This document shows, one piece after another, positions 1-9,417 of a stretch of DNA of 58,066 nucleotides. Each line of letters starts with the position of its first letter. Position 1 is the stretch's first letter. The stretch lies in contig JACRNV010000028.1 in NCBI GenBank assembly GCA_016214785.1, forward strand, positions 138,523 through 196,588. Direction: 5' to 3'. A program made the position numbers and the translations under genes. The DNA is from Methanobacteriota archaeon. Its GTDB lineage: Archaea; Thermoplasmatota; Thermoplasmata; SG8-5; JACRNV01. Under the pieces are notes generated by a model. That model had not been told where the DNA came from. It saw nothing but the letters and a program-made list of their open reading frames with translations, and searched no databases.

Positions 1-136
1 ACCAATTAGTAAGGTCTCGTTTGTAGCCTATATGAAGTCTCGCTAACGCAACAGAACCCTACCCCGTCGGATGACCGACGGCCTACAAATTAGAATCTAC
101 TAATTGGTAGGGAAAAGCTACTCATTAGTAACCCTC
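1..136 (-). repeat. 136-base repeat, copy 1 (inverted relative to copy 2), with a 108-base TIR-bounded core
   Basis: Positions 1-136 are the exact reverse complement of 53358-53493. The core 1-108 is bounded by an 11-base inverted repeat (ACCAATTAGTA at 1-11 and its complement at 98-108). It contains a perfect hairpin at 63-80 (CCGTCGG, loop ATGA, CCGACGG). This is the anatomy of a small non-coding MITE-like element or a structured intergenic repeat. No credible protein is encoded. The repeat begins exactly at the window edge, so it may extend further left. Confidence 0.85.
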
Positions 137-357
137 CGTTCCACAAAGGGCTGTACAGAAAAGGATTTATATCATACAAAACGCTGTACAAATCTACTCT
201 TATACCATAGCGCCCTTCAGTATCCAACCATGCACACAAAGGCGCGCGTGTCCGGCGGCGTTAAGAAACGCTTAAATAGGCTCAGGGCATTCCGACTGCA
301 AACCTACTGGGCGATGCTGGCCAACGTGTGCCAGATGCATATAGGAGGGCGCTGAAA
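137..357 (+). promoter_or_regulatory. Promoter and leader region of the oligopeptide transporter operon
   Basis: A TATA-like box (ATTTATAT, 165-172) is preceded by TGTACA at 152-157 and followed by another TGTACA at 185-190. The arrangement TGTACA, seven bases, ATTTATAT also occurs upstream of the giant protease gene that starts at 40484. A second AT-rich box (CTTAAATAGG, 271-280) could serve as a closer promoter. A strong ribosome site GGAGGG lies at 344-349, eight bases before the ATG at 358, and decides that start over the in-frame ATG at 328. Confidence 0.55.
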
Positions 358-3030
358 ATGAAGAAAGATGTGAGAAATGGGAAGCTTAGTGGCAAGGTAC
401 TGAGTACGGTCCTTGTGATAGCGATGTGCCTGAGCGGCTTCGTCTTTCTGGCCAACCAGACAAAGGCCAGCGGCGTGAGGGAAGAGAAGATGCTGAGGAT
501 CGCCATGCAGGACGACATGAAGACGCTCAATCCGCTCGCCTCCAGCGACGTCTGGACGGCGAACGTCCTGAACTGGCTATGGGACAGCCCGATCTACGTG
601 GACCCCGAGACCGACAAGCTCGTTCCGTACTTGGCGAACGGGACCACCAACGTCACCGTGGACAGCTACTTCAACTTCGACGACCCGAACACCCTGGATG
701 CCAGCGAGCTCGCCAAGTCCCCGGTCGGAAAGGTGTGCACCGTATGGTACAACTTCACGAAGGCCAAGTGGCACGACGACTTGCCCATAACCGTAGAGGA
801 CATCCTCTTCGCATTCTACGCCCAGGCCGCGCTGCCTGGATGGGGGACGAGCGTCGCCTGCCTCAAGGACAAGGGTGGCGAGGCTGGCAGCAACTACAGC
901 ACCGACCACTACATGTTCATCAACCCCGTCTATATAAGCCCGGACGGAAAGATTGTGGGAATCAGGTTCTACCTGCAGACGAACTACGCAGAGTTCCTGA
1001 GGAACACCCTCTCGGTCTTCCTGCTGCCGATGCACATATGGTCGACGACTGTCTCCGGCCAGGCCAGCGACGACGTTCGGCCATGGTTCCCGAAGGGGGA
1101 CGCAAGGGAGTGGAAGTCCGACGTTGCCGAGAAGTGGGACGGCAAGGTCAACGGCGTGCCGAAGGTCGTTGGCAACGGGCCGTTCAAGTTCATCTACTGG
1201 GACAAAGGCCAGAGGTCCAAGATCGAGACCTGGCGCGACCACTTCTACAGCAAGCAGCCGATAATCGACAGCATCCTCTACGTCATCTTCAGGACCCCCG
1301 AGCAGGCCGTCCTTGCCCTGCAGAACAACGAGGTGGACTACATCGCATGGTCCATCCCGCCGAGCTTCATCAGCGAGATGCAGCAGGACGAGAATATCGG
1401 CCTCAGCCAGTCCGCAGAGAGGGGATTCTTCTACATGGCCTACAACATGAGGCGCCCGAGCTTTGGATACGACGCCGCTAGCGTGGACAAGGCCGTCGCC
1501 TTCAGGCGCGCGGTCGCCCACTGCGTCGACAAGCAGTACATCGTCGAGCGCCTGCTCCAGAACTACGGCGTCGTCGCGCACGGCCCCGTCAGCTCCCTGG
1601 ATACTGAATGGTACAACGACAGCCTCGTGAAGTACGCGTTCGATGTGAAATCCGCGATAGAGGTCCTTCAGCAGGCCCACTATGTCGAGCCTGACTGGAG
1701 CAACGCGGCAACGCTCGGGACCGCCGCGAACTGCTGGAAGAACTCCGACGGATCGAACATCGGCTCAGAACCCGACGGCAAGATAAAGATACTGACGCCC
1801 CAGGGCGACTACGACCCGGTGAGGTACCAGGCCGGCATCATGATTGCCAACAATCTAAAGAAGGCGGGCATATACGCCGAATCGGTCCCAATGGACTTCG
1901 GCAGCATCGTCGAGAAGATCAACGCCCACGAATTCGATATGTATATATTGGGCTGGAGGATCGGCTCCGACCCGACCGACTTCCTGTGGGCGTTCTTCCA
2001 CTCGGCCGGGACGCAGAACTACCCCGGTTACCACAACGCGAGCTTCGACACGATAATCGATGAGGCCAGGGACACGACCGACCTGAACGTCAGGCACGAG
2101 AGGGTGAAGCAGGCGACCGGCGTCATAGCCATGGACCAGCCGTACCACGTGCTCTACTTCAGGCAGAACATAGAGGCCTACAGGGCGGACAACTTCGTCG
2201 GCTGGAAGGTCGGCTCGTCGGGAACCATCCTGAGCTGGAAATCGCTCCTCGAGATCCACCCGCCGAGCACGAAGTACCTCCGGGTGCAGGTCTCAACCGA
2301 CTCCGCCGTGGTCTCCAACGGAACGGCGGAAGTCACGGTGACCGTAAGGGACCAGGACAAGAACCCGGTGGCCGACGCCACAGTGGTCATGGACGTCACC
2401 GAGGGGAACCTCTCCGCCAAGACAGGCACGACCGACTCCAACGGACGCTTCACGGTGACATTCTCGGCCCCGTATGTAAGTGGCTGGAATAATACAACTG
2501 AGAAGGAAGTGGGAATATCCGTGGCAAGCGCGTCCAAGGAAGGTTACGACATTGCGCCGGGCAAACTTGTGCCAATTTCCATCGTCAGGGCGGACGTCGA
2601 CTTCCTGGCCCTGAAGATTGAGCTCGACACCGATGTTGTCAACGAGAAGGAATCGACGTCGTTCACGGTGACGGTGAGGAACGGCAGGCTCGCGAACAGG
2701 CCTCCGGTCGAGGGCGTGGCGCTCACTGCACAGGCTTCCGGAACGTCCAAGGTCACGCCGGCGACAGCTACGACAGACGCAGACGGCAAAGCGACGTTCA
2801 CTTTCACCGCCCCTGACGTAGAGGCGAACACGCCGTTCGAGGTGCTGATAAACGCGGAGCTGGCCCCGTACCTGCCTGGCGCGCAGCCAGTCCAGATAGA
2901 CGTCCTCCCGGTGATAATCCCGCCTGATGGCAATAATCACAACTGGCTGCCTTCGCTCGAACCTATTGTCATCATAGGTCTCATAGCCGCGGTCACGGTC
3001 GTCGCGGTAGCGTACAGGCGCAGGAAGTAG
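358..3030 (+). CDS. Oligopeptide ABC transporter substrate-binding protein with Ig-like domains and C-terminal membrane anchor
   Basis: This protein (890 residues) captures peptides outside the cell for the permeases encoded next. After an N-terminal signal or anchor segment (about residues 12-37) comes a family 5 solute-binding domain (DppA/OppA type, about 40-635), recognisable from phrases such as GNGPFKF and the LNPLASSD start. Two Ig-like (Big-type) domains follow (about 640-850), each with a V-x-V-T-V strand and a TTDxxGxxTxTF ending. A single transmembrane segment (about 866-886) and an RRRK tail close the chain. A typical family member ends after about 550 residues, so the Ig domains are an addition that probably lifts the binding domain through the cell surface layer. 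It is the first gene of a seven-gene operon. The family call is firm; the substrate is inferred. Confidence 0.9.
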   Translation: MKKDVRNGKLSGKVLSTVLVIAMCLSGFVFLANQTKASGVREEKMLRIAMQDDMKTLNPLASSDVWTANVLNWLWDSPIYVDPETDKLVPYLANGTTNVTVDSYFNFDDPNTLDASELAKSPVGKVCTVWYNFTKAKWHDDLPITVEDILFAFYAQAALPGWGTSVACLKDKGGEAGSNYSTDHYMFINPVYISPDGKIVGIRFYLQTNYAEFLRNTLSVFLLPMHIWSTTVSGQASDDVRPWFPKGDAREWKSDVAEKWDGKVNGVPKVVGNGPFKFIYWDKGQRSKIETWRDHFYSKQPIIDSILYVIFRTPEQAVLALQNNEVDYIAWSIPPSFISEMQQDENIGLSQSAERGFFYMAYNMRRPSFGYDAASVDKAVAFRRAVAHCVDKQYIVERLLQNYGVVAHGPVSSLDTEWYNDSLVKYAFDVKSAIEVLQQAHYVEPDWSNAATLGTAANCWKNSDGSNIGSEPDGKIKILTPQGDYDPVRYQAGIMIANNLKKAGIYAESVPMDFGSIVEKINAHEFDMYILGWRIGSDPTDFLWAFFHSAGTQNYPGYHNASFDTIIDEARDTTDLNVRHERVKQATGVIAMDQPYHVLYFRQNIEAYRADNFVGWKVGSSGTILSWKSLLEIHPPSTKYLRVQVSTDSAVVSNGTAEVTVTVRDQDKNPVADATVVMDVTEGNLSAKTGTTDSNGRFTVTFSAPYVSGWNNTTEKEVGISVASASKEGYDIAPGKLVPISIVRADVDFLALKIELDTDVVNEKESTSFTVTVRNGRLANRPPVEGVALTAQASGTSKVTPATATTDADGKATFTFTAPDVEANTPFEVLINAELAPYLPGAQPVQIDVLPVIIPPDGNNHNWLPSLEPIVIIGLIAAVTVVAVAYRRRK

Positions 3031-3071
3031 TCCGGAGCGCGAAAACCTTTTCCCAAACCCTTTCATAGTCC

Positions 3072-3084
3072 GTCTAGGACGGTG
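3072..3084 (+). promoter_or_regulatory. Small hairpin before the permease B start
   Basis: CCGTC, loop TAG, GACGG forms a perfect 5-bp stem ending six bases before the ATG at 3090. The intergenic gap (3031-3089) has no clear ribosome site, so this hairpin could shape translation of the first permease or processing of the message. This is speculative. Confidence 0.25.
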
Positions 3085-3089
3085 CGCAG

Positions 3090-5039
3090 ATGAACCTAAA
3101 GAAGTACATAGCCTGGAGGGTGGTGCACATGATAGTCACGATGTTCATCGTGATAGTCCTCCTGTTCCTCCTCTTCAGGCTGATGCCCGGGGACGCCGCT
3201 TCGCAGCTCATGCTGCGGCCGGGAATAACCGCAGAGGTAAGGGACCTGGAGCTCGTCCGGCTCGGCTTCAAGAAGTGGATTCCGTACCCGGGGAGCTACT
3301 ATATCGGCACGTACCAGACCATCGAGCCTGGCGAATATTCGTTCTATGTCACGGCCTTCGACCGATCGGGCAACAGGAACGACATCAGCACAACGGCCCT
3401 CGTCAGGACGGACCCGTCGAGGGACTACCAGTCCCCGCTGATATCGGGTTTCGCGGCGGACCCGCCGAGCCCGGACCTCAACGCGACCGTATATCTGAAC
3501 GTGACGATATCGGACGCCTCCAGTATCAACAGGGTCATGATCGAGGTGCACACGCCCGCCGGCACGACGTCTTTCGCACCGATGACGTTCGTCAGCACGG
3601 GGTTCTACACCTTTTCAATGCCGGTCCAATCGGTCGGAACATACAACGCCATAGTCCAGGCGCAGGACAAGGAGGGGAACTTCGCGACCGGGTCCTTCGG
3701 CTTCGCGACGAACGGCACGGCGGCTCCCCAGTCCCTCTACTACCTCGTCTCGAGCCAGCCTGTCCCCACAAGGGGGCAGGCGACCACGATATCCGTCATG
3801 TACAATGGCACGGGCATGCCCAGCCTGACGATGACCGGCCCGGACGGGGCCGTCTCGGCCGCCCAGGCGATGTCCCCCTCCGCGGGCGCATACTCTGTCG
3901 ATATTACCCCCGCCAAGGCCGGGTACAATGTAATCAACGTTACTGACGGAACGGTCTACGCGCGGACGAGGCTTGTCGTAAACCCGCCGTCGCAGGCGGC
4001 CCCGTCGCCGGGGAGCAGCACCGCGCAGCCGGCCTTCTCCGGCTTCGTCATAGAGAGGACGGACGGCGGGGACGCGTCGTACCCGTACATGCTCACATCG
4101 GCCTCCGGCGTCAAGGTGAACGCCAACGTGACGATAACGGCCAGCGCCGGCCTCACGAACGCCTCGCTGGTGATAGTGCCGCCGAACGGCGTACCGACAG
4201 ACCCTCCGAAGACGATGGCGCACCCGCAGTACACTATCAACACGGAGCTCTGGGAGCAGTTCGGGGCGTACATGGTCCAGATGGCGACTCTGAACTTCGG
4301 GACGTCGTTCGAGAACAGGCAGCCCGTTTTGGACAAGATGGCCGAGCGCATCCCGCCGACGCTGCTGCTGTTCGGCAGCGCGCTGATCACCGAAACGCTC
4401 TTCGGCATCTTAATAGGTGTCATACTCGCATGGAGGAGGGGCTCCGCAATGGAGATAGGGACGATCATCGTCACGCTCTTCTTCTGGTCCATGCCCATAT
4501 TCTGGTCGGCCCTGATAGCGCAGTGGATATTCTTCGTCAACCTGGGGTGGTTCCCCCTGTCGAAGATGACCAGCGTCAATCCCATCACGGGCCAGGCTTT
4601 CGTCGGCCTCGAGTACTTGAAGGACCTCATATGGCACCTGGCGTTGCCGCTAGCGGTGCTCACAATCCTGGGTCTGGCCGGCACCATCCTGCTCATGAGG
4701 ACCTCGATGCTCGACGTGATGGGCGAGGACTACATCACGACAGCCAGGGCCAAGGGCCTCAAGGAGCGCACGGTCGTCTACAGGCACGCGGCCAGGAACG
4801 CCCTCCTGCCCGTTGTCACAGCTCTAGCGATGCATATAAGCGGGGTGATAAGCGGAGGCGTGCTCACCGAGACGATCTTCTCGTGGCCCGGGATGGGCTC
4901 GCTGCTCATCTCGGCGACTATGCAAAAGGACTTCCCCGTCGTGCAGGCGGCCTTCGCGCTCCTTGCGTTCATGACCATCCTAGGCAATATGCTGGCGGAC
5001 GTCCTGTACGCCTACCTGGACCCCAGGGTGCAATTGTGA
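3090..5039 (+). CDS. Oligopeptide ABC transporter permease (DppB/OppB type) with inserted Ig-like domains
   Basis: Membrane subunit of the peptide importer. The first transmembrane helix (about residues 8-32) ends in RLMPGD, as in DppB proteins. The extracellular stretch that normally runs directly into the next block is here expanded by roughly 300 residues (about 65-375) of beta-rich Ig/FN3-like sequence, including a YSFYVTAFDRSGN strand pair. The canonical protein resumes near residue 379 (QFGAYM, LNFGTSF), followed by five further helices. The EAA loop that contacts the ATPase is intact (DYITTARAKGL, near 545). The protein has 649 residues; usual members have about 310-340. The insertion lies on the external side. 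The next gene starts within a dozen bases of the stop. Confidence 0.88.
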   Translation: MNLKKYIAWRVVHMIVTMFIVIVLLFLLFRLMPGDAASQLMLRPGITAEVRDLELVRLGFKKWIPYPGSYYIGTYQTIEPGEYSFYVTAFDRSGNRNDISTTALVRTDPSRDYQSPLISGFAADPPSPDLNATVYLNVTISDASSINRVMIEVHTPAGTTSFAPMTFVSTGFYTFSMPVQSVGTYNAIVQAQDKEGNFATGSFGFATNGTAAPQSLYYLVSSQPVPTRGQATTISVMYNGTGMPSLTMTGPDGAVSAAQAMSPSAGAYSVDITPAKAGYNVINVTDGTVYARTRLVVNPPSQAAPSPGSSTAQPAFSGFVIERTDGGDASYPYMLTSASGVKVNANVTITASAGLTNASLVIVPPNGVPTDPPKTMAHPQYTINTELWEQFGAYMVQMATLNFGTSFENRQPVLDKMAERIPPTLLLFGSALITETLFGILIGVILAWRRGSAMEIGTIIVTLFFWSMPIFWSALIAQWIFFVNLGWFPLSKMTSVNPITGQAFVGLEYLKDLIWHLALPLAVLTILGLAGTILLMRTSMLDVMGEDYITTARAKGLKERTVVYRHAARNALLPVVTALAMHISGVISGGVLTETIFSWPGMGSLLISATMQKDFPVVQAAFALLAFMTILGNMLADVLYAYLDPRVQL

Positions 5040-5049
5040 GGTGAACAAC

Positions 5050-7302
5050 ATGGTTACAAGCAAACAGATGGTAGAGAAATTCAGGGACTACAGGCGCTCG
5101 TTCATCCACAACTGGAGGCTCTTCAAGGAGAGCAAGATCGGCCTTGTGGGATTGGCCGTACTGATATTCTTCTCGCTGATGGCCGTCTCGGCGCCGTTCC
5201 TCGGGCTCAAGCACCCCGTCGACTGGATGGCCCCCTCGACGGACATCCTCGAGGTGGACAAGTACTTCCAGGTCGAGAACCTGACTGGGCCGGTGAACCA
5301 TTCGGTCGGGTACCGCATCAGGCCCGCGGCCCTTGACGCCAAGGCCGACAGGGTGTACGCCGCCTACGGGAACTCCGTAACCGCGATACGGCCCAATGGC
5401 ATATCGCTCTGGACGTACAGGGCGACGGACGCCAGCCTCATCACCACAACGCCCATCGTGCAGAACATAGGGAACCGCGTGGACCCCAACCGGCAGGAGC
5501 AGCGCATTGCGTTCGGGACCCTCGAAGGGCGATTGTACGTGCTCAGGGACAACACCGCAGAGGGCTCGGCATCCCGCCCGACCGGAGACAACGTCTACAG
5601 GACCGACCCGCTCGGCGGGGCGATCATGAGGAACCCAGCGTTCTACAACAATGACACGCTTGGCTTGTACGGGGACGACCGGTTATTCGTGACGACCGAA
5701 AGCGGTATGCTCTACGCGTTCTCGCTGCAATACGATTACGACCCCCTTACCCAGGTTTACTCCGCCACGTCTGCGAGGCTCAACCAGGCCTGGTCGGTCC
5801 AGGTGTCTAACGCGAGCCTCGGCGCGCCGGTCGTCTCGATCCGCAACATGACCGTCCTCGTCTCCGACAGGGTCGGGAAGATATACTCGTACTCGATAGC
5901 CAACGGCATGCCCATGTGGCCCGAACCGTACGACGCTGCGGAGCCAGTCTCATCCGACCTCGTGCTCGCGAAGCCATCCGACGGCGATGTGGTATTCCTG
6001 GCCACCGACCTCGGCAGGCTGCACTGCGTGAATGTTCCCGACGGTACACCTTACACCTCCAACTGGACCGGCGGGATGCTGCTCATGAAGGACTTGACCA
6101 CGGCGGACGAGGGCCCGTTCAACACCCCAACGACGACTAGCGACGGTTCCGAGGCCTACGTGACATCGCGCAGCGGGTTCTTCTACGCCATCACGATCGA
6201 CTCGCAAACCCAGAAATGGACATACGACGCCACCGAGGGTGGCAGGGTGCCGGGCGCGACCTTCGACTCCTCCGCATACTACGACACGAGGTACTCGAAG
6301 GGCGTCTACGCGGTCTCGCGCGTCCCGGGCAGCCCGGGCGACCCGACCGACGACTACTCCTGGCTTTACAGGTTCACCAACGACTCCCTCTACAGCTGGC
6401 GGCTCCAGCTGCCAGGGGCGGTCTATGGCGGAGCCGTTCTATACTTCGACAGCGACACCTCCCACCTAAACCCCTCTGTCTGGACGGGGACAGCCGCCAG
6501 CGACGGGACGGGGGTAGTCTATTCGTACAGCTGCACGGGCAGCTACCTCGCGCCTCTTCCACCGACATGGGTGACGAACGCAAACAACGCGGACGCGAAG
6601 TTCCAGCCCCCCAAGAGCGGCAACTACTACATCTTCGGCACGGACACGCAGGGCAGGGACGTCTTCAGCCAGACCATATGGGGCTCGCAGATTGCCCTGA
6701 TGGTCGGGTTCTCGGCGGCCTTCTTCTCCATAGCCATCGGGATAGTCATTGGGCTCGTCTCGGGATACTACGGCGGCAAGGTGGACAGCGTGCTCATGAG
6801 GTTCACCGATGTCATACTGGTCTTGCCCGGCCTTCCCCTGCTGATCATACTGGCGGCCTTGCTATCGCCGAGCATATGGAACATAGTGCTCATCATCGCT
6901 ATCGTAGGGTGGGGCGGCATCGCCAGGGTCATCAGGGCGGAGGTCCTGAGCCTGAAGGAGAGGCCGTTCATAGACTCCGCGAGGGTCTCGGGCGCGAGCA
7001 AGGCGAGGATCATGTTCAGGCACATTGCGCCGAATGTCCTGCCGCTGGCCATGCTGTATATGACTTTCGGCGTCAGCGGCGCCATCCTCTCCGAGGCGGC
7101 GCTGAGCTTCATAGGCCTCGGCGACCCGAGGACCATGAGCTGGGGCATCATGCTCCAGGCAGTGTCGAACCAGAACGCGCTGGCGAACTGGTGGTGGCTG
7201 CTCCCTCCGGGCTTATGCATTACACTGGTCTGCATGGCGTTCTTCCTGATTGGGCGGGCGTTCGACCAGATAGTCAATCCGCGGCTGAGAAGGAGGAGGT
7301 GA
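5050..7302 (+). CDS. Oligopeptide ABC transporter permease (DppC/OppC type) with inserted PQQ-like beta-propeller
   Basis: Second membrane subunit of the importer, 750 residues where the family usually has about 280-300. The first helix (about 30-50) is followed by an external insertion of about 450 residues that reads as a PQQ/WD-like beta-propeller (about 95-510): repeated blades with A-x-x-x-N-G-x-x-L-W or W-x-Y-style strands and paired GRLY/GMLYAF motifs. The canonical DppC sequence resumes at GTDTQGRDVFS (near 530), with the later helices and an EAA loop (SARVSGASKARI). ATG 5050 is preferred over GTG 5041 because GAGGTGA at 5038-5044 then serves as ribosome site. It overlaps no gene, and the next start is five bases past its stop. 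Confidence 0.88.
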   Translation: MVTSKQMVEKFRDYRRSFIHNWRLFKESKIGLVGLAVLIFFSLMAVSAPFLGLKHPVDWMAPSTDILEVDKYFQVENLTGPVNHSVGYRIRPAALDAKADRVYAAYGNSVTAIRPNGISLWTYRATDASLITTTPIVQNIGNRVDPNRQEQRIAFGTLEGRLYVLRDNTAEGSASRPTGDNVYRTDPLGGAIMRNPAFYNNDTLGLYGDDRLFVTTESGMLYAFSLQYDYDPLTQVYSATSARLNQAWSVQVSNASLGAPVVSIRNMTVLVSDRVGKIYSYSIANGMPMWPEPYDAAEPVSSDLVLAKPSDGDVVFLATDLGRLHCVNVPDGTPYTSNWTGGMLLMKDLTTADEGPFNTPTTTSDGSEAYVTSRSGFFYAITIDSQTQKWTYDATEGGRVPGATFDSSAYYDTRYSKGVYAVSRVPGSPGDPTDDYSWLYRFTNDSLYSWRLQLPGAVYGGAVLYFDSDTSHLNPSVWTGTAASDGTGVVYSYSCTGSYLAPLPPTWVTNANNADAKFQPPKSGNYYIFGTDTQGRDVFSQTIWGSQIALMVGFSAAFFSIAIGIVIGLVSGYYGGKVDSVLMRFTDVILVLPGLPLLIILAALLSPSIWNIVLIIAIVGWGGIARVIRAEVLSLKERPFIDSARVSGASKARIMFRHIAPNVLPLAMLYMTFGVSGAILSEAALSFIGLGDPRTMSWGIMLQAVSNQNALANWWWLLPPGLCITLVCMAFFLIGRAFDQIVNPRLRRRR

Positions 7303-7306
7303 TGGC

Positions 7307-8332
7307 ATGACGCTGCTAGAAATCAAGGACCTGAAGGTCTACTTCACCATAATGAGGGGCAAGGTACAGGCCGTGGACGGCGTGTCCTTCGCCATCGACA
7401 GGGGCGAGACGCTCGGGCTCGTGGGCGAGTCCGGCTGCGGCAAGACCACGACGGCATTCGCGATAACGCGCCTGCTCCCGAACAACGCAGAGATTGTCGG
7501 AGGAAAGATAACCTTCGACGGCATCGAGATAGCCGGGAGCGACGTTGAGAACGCGCTGCCGAACAGGAAGAAGCCCAAGTACGTCGAGACCATGATGCGC
7601 GACGTGCGCTGGAAGCAGATATCGATGATATTCCAGAGCGCGATGAACGCGTTCAACCCGGTGCACAGGGTCGGCGACCAGATAGCCGAGGCCATCCTCG
7701 CGCACGAGAAGATGACGAAGGAGCAGGCCCGCAAGAAGGTCATCGAGCTCTTCAAGCTCGTCGGCCTCGACGTCGGCAGGATAGACGGGTTCCCGCACGA
7801 GTACTCGGGCGGGATGAGGCAGCGGGCCATGATCGCCATGGCCTTGGCGTGCAACCCGAAGTTCATCATCGCCGACGAGCCGACGACGGCGCTGGACGTC
7901 GTTATGCAGGACCGCGTCCTGGCGGAGATAAAGTCCCTCCAGAGGCGCCTAGGGATTGCCATGATGATCATCACGCACGACATATCCGTCGTGGCCGAGG
8001 TCGCGGAGAAGATAGGCATCATGTACGCCGGCAAGCTCGTGGAGTACGGCGACATAACCGCGGTCTTCGAGCGCACGTCCAACCCGTACTCGATAGGCCT
8101 GATGGCGTCGTTCCCGAGCATAGAGGGGGAGAAGAAGCCCCTCTACTCGATACCGGGATCGCCGCCGGACCTGTCCAACCCGCCGTCGGGATGCAGGTTC
8201 CACCCGAGGTGCAGGTTCGCCAAGGACGTGTGCAAGGAGAAGGAGCCGGAGATGCTCGAGGTCGAGCCCGGGCACCTGTCCGCGTGCCACTTCGCGTACG
8301 AGATATTCAACGGCCGCCTGGGAGCGGGGTGA
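7307..8332 (+). CDS. Oligopeptide ABC transporter ATP-binding protein, DppD/OppD type
   Basis: Cytoplasmic ATPase that powers the peptide importer. It has a Walker A (GESGCGKTT, near residues 40-48), signature ([12 protein letters not shown]), Walker B ([12 protein letters not shown]) and H-loop (ITHD). The C-terminal oligopeptide-family extension carries cysteines in [15 protein letters not shown] and a later ACHF, the pattern that binds an iron-sulfur cluster in some OppD/DppD proteins. Length (341) is normal. GGAGGAGG lies just before the stop of the preceding permease and the ATG follows five bases later, indicating translational coupling. Confidence 0.95.
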   Translation: MTLLEIKDLKVYFTIMRGKVQAVDGVSFAIDRGETLGLVGESGCGKTTTAFAITRLLPNNAEIVGGKITFDGIEIAGSDVENALPNRKKPKYVETMMRDVRWKQISMIFQSAMNAFNPVHRVGDQIAEAILAHEKMTKEQARKKVIELFKLVGLDVGRIDGFPHEYSGGMRQRAMIAMALACNPKFIIADEPTTALDVVMQDRVLAEIKSLQRRLGIAMMIITHDISVVAEVAEKIGIMYAGKLVEYGDITAVFERTSNPYSIGLMASFPSIEGEKKPLYSIPGSPPDLSNPPSGCRFHPRCRFAKDVCKEKEPEMLEVEPGHLSACHFAYEIFNGRLGAG

Positions 8333-8336
8333 TGCT

Positions 8337-9410
8337 ATGGCAGACGACACAGTGATAGGGACGGTCAACCTGAGGAAGTACTTCCCGGTGAAGGTAGGGA
8401 TGCTGAAGTCCCTGCTGAGCAAGGAGGAGCTGTTCGTGCACGCGGTGGACGACGTCTCCTTCGAGATACGCAAGGGCAAGATACTCGGCATGGTCGGCGA
8501 GTCCGGCTGCGGCAAGACGACGGTGGGCAGGCTGCTGACGAGGCTCGAGACGCCGACAGGCGGCCAGCTCCTCTTCCACGGCGAGGACATCGCCATGAAG
8601 AAGGGCAGGCAATTGAAGGACTTCAGGCGCAAGGTGCAGATGGTGTTCCAGGACCCGTACGAATCGCTGAACCCGAGGTTCACGGTCTTCAACACGGTCT
8701 CGGAGCCGCTCATCGTGCACGGCGTCGGGGAATCCTACGAGGAGCGCACGGACATGGTCGCCAAGGCTTTGGAGTACGCCGAGCTCAAGCCCGCAACGGA
8801 GTTCATGCCCAGGTACCCGCACGAGCTGAGCGGGGGCCAGAGGCAGCGCGTTGCCATTGCCAGGACGCTGGTGCTTAGGCCCGAGTTCATAGTGGCCGAC
8901 GAGCCCGTCTCCATGCTGGACGTGTCGATACGCGCGGGCATCATGAACCTGATGCTGAGCCTGAAGAACAGGTACGGCATACCGTTCCTCTTCGTCACCC
9001 ACGATGTCTCGGTATCGAGGTACATGAGCGACGAAATCGCGGTCATGTACCTGGGTAACATCGTCGAGTACGGCCCGAGCGAGGATATTATCAAGGATCC
9101 CTACCACCCCTACACCAACGCCCTGCTCTCTGCGGTGCCGATACCCGACCCCACGATAAAGAGGGGCAGGACGCAGATCAAGGGGGACCTGCCGAGCCCG
9201 ATCAACCTGCCGTCCGGATGCCCGTTCCACCCGCGCTGCCTCTTCGCCAAGGAGATATGCAAGGAGAAGAAGCCCGCCATGCGCGAGGTCAAGACCGGCC
9301 ACTTCGTGCAGTGCCACTTCGGCGGCGACCTGGACTTCGGGGCAGAGGCCGCTGCAACGCTGCAGGAAGTCCAGAAGCGGTTGGAAGGCTCCTCGCTGAT
9401 GTCCGCATGA
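8337..9410 (+). CDS. Oligopeptide ABC transporter ATP-binding protein, DppF/OppF type
   Basis: Partner ATPase of the preceding gene; the two form the nucleotide-binding heterodimer. It shows Walker A (GESGCGKTT), Q-loop (MVFQDPYESLNPR), signature (LSGGQRQRVAIAR), Walker B (FIVADEPVSMLD) and the four-cysteine C-terminal pattern (GCPFHPRCLFAKEIC and QCHF). The QDPYxSLNPR motif and position after the DppD gene support the OppF/DppF assignment. The start is five bases after the previous stop. Length (357) is slightly longer than usual because of a short insert before the Walker A (LLSKEELFVH). Confidence 0.95.
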   Translation: MADDTVIGTVNLRKYFPVKVGMLKSLLSKEELFVHAVDDVSFEIRKGKILGMVGESGCGKTTVGRLLTRLETPTGGQLLFHGEDIAMKKGRQLKDFRRKVQMVFQDPYESLNPRFTVFNTVSEPLIVHGVGESYEERTDMVAKALEYAELKPATEFMPRYPHELSGGQRQRVAIARTLVLRPEFIVADEPVSMLDVSIRAGIMNLMLSLKNRYGIPFLFVTHDVSVSRYMSDEIAVMYLGNIVEYGPSEDIIKDPYHPYTNALLSAVPIPDPTIKRGRTQIKGDLPSPINLPSGCPFHPRCLFAKEICKEKKPAMREVKTGHFVQCHFGGDLDFGAEAAATLQEVQKRLEGSSLMSA

Positions 9411-9417
9411 GGGGCGT

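Noticed and set aside
104-355. An 83-codon frame starting inside the left repeat, sharing its first residues with a frame at the other repeat copy
   Set aside because: The identity is due only to the repeat; the frame then runs through promoter DNA with no conserved protein features.
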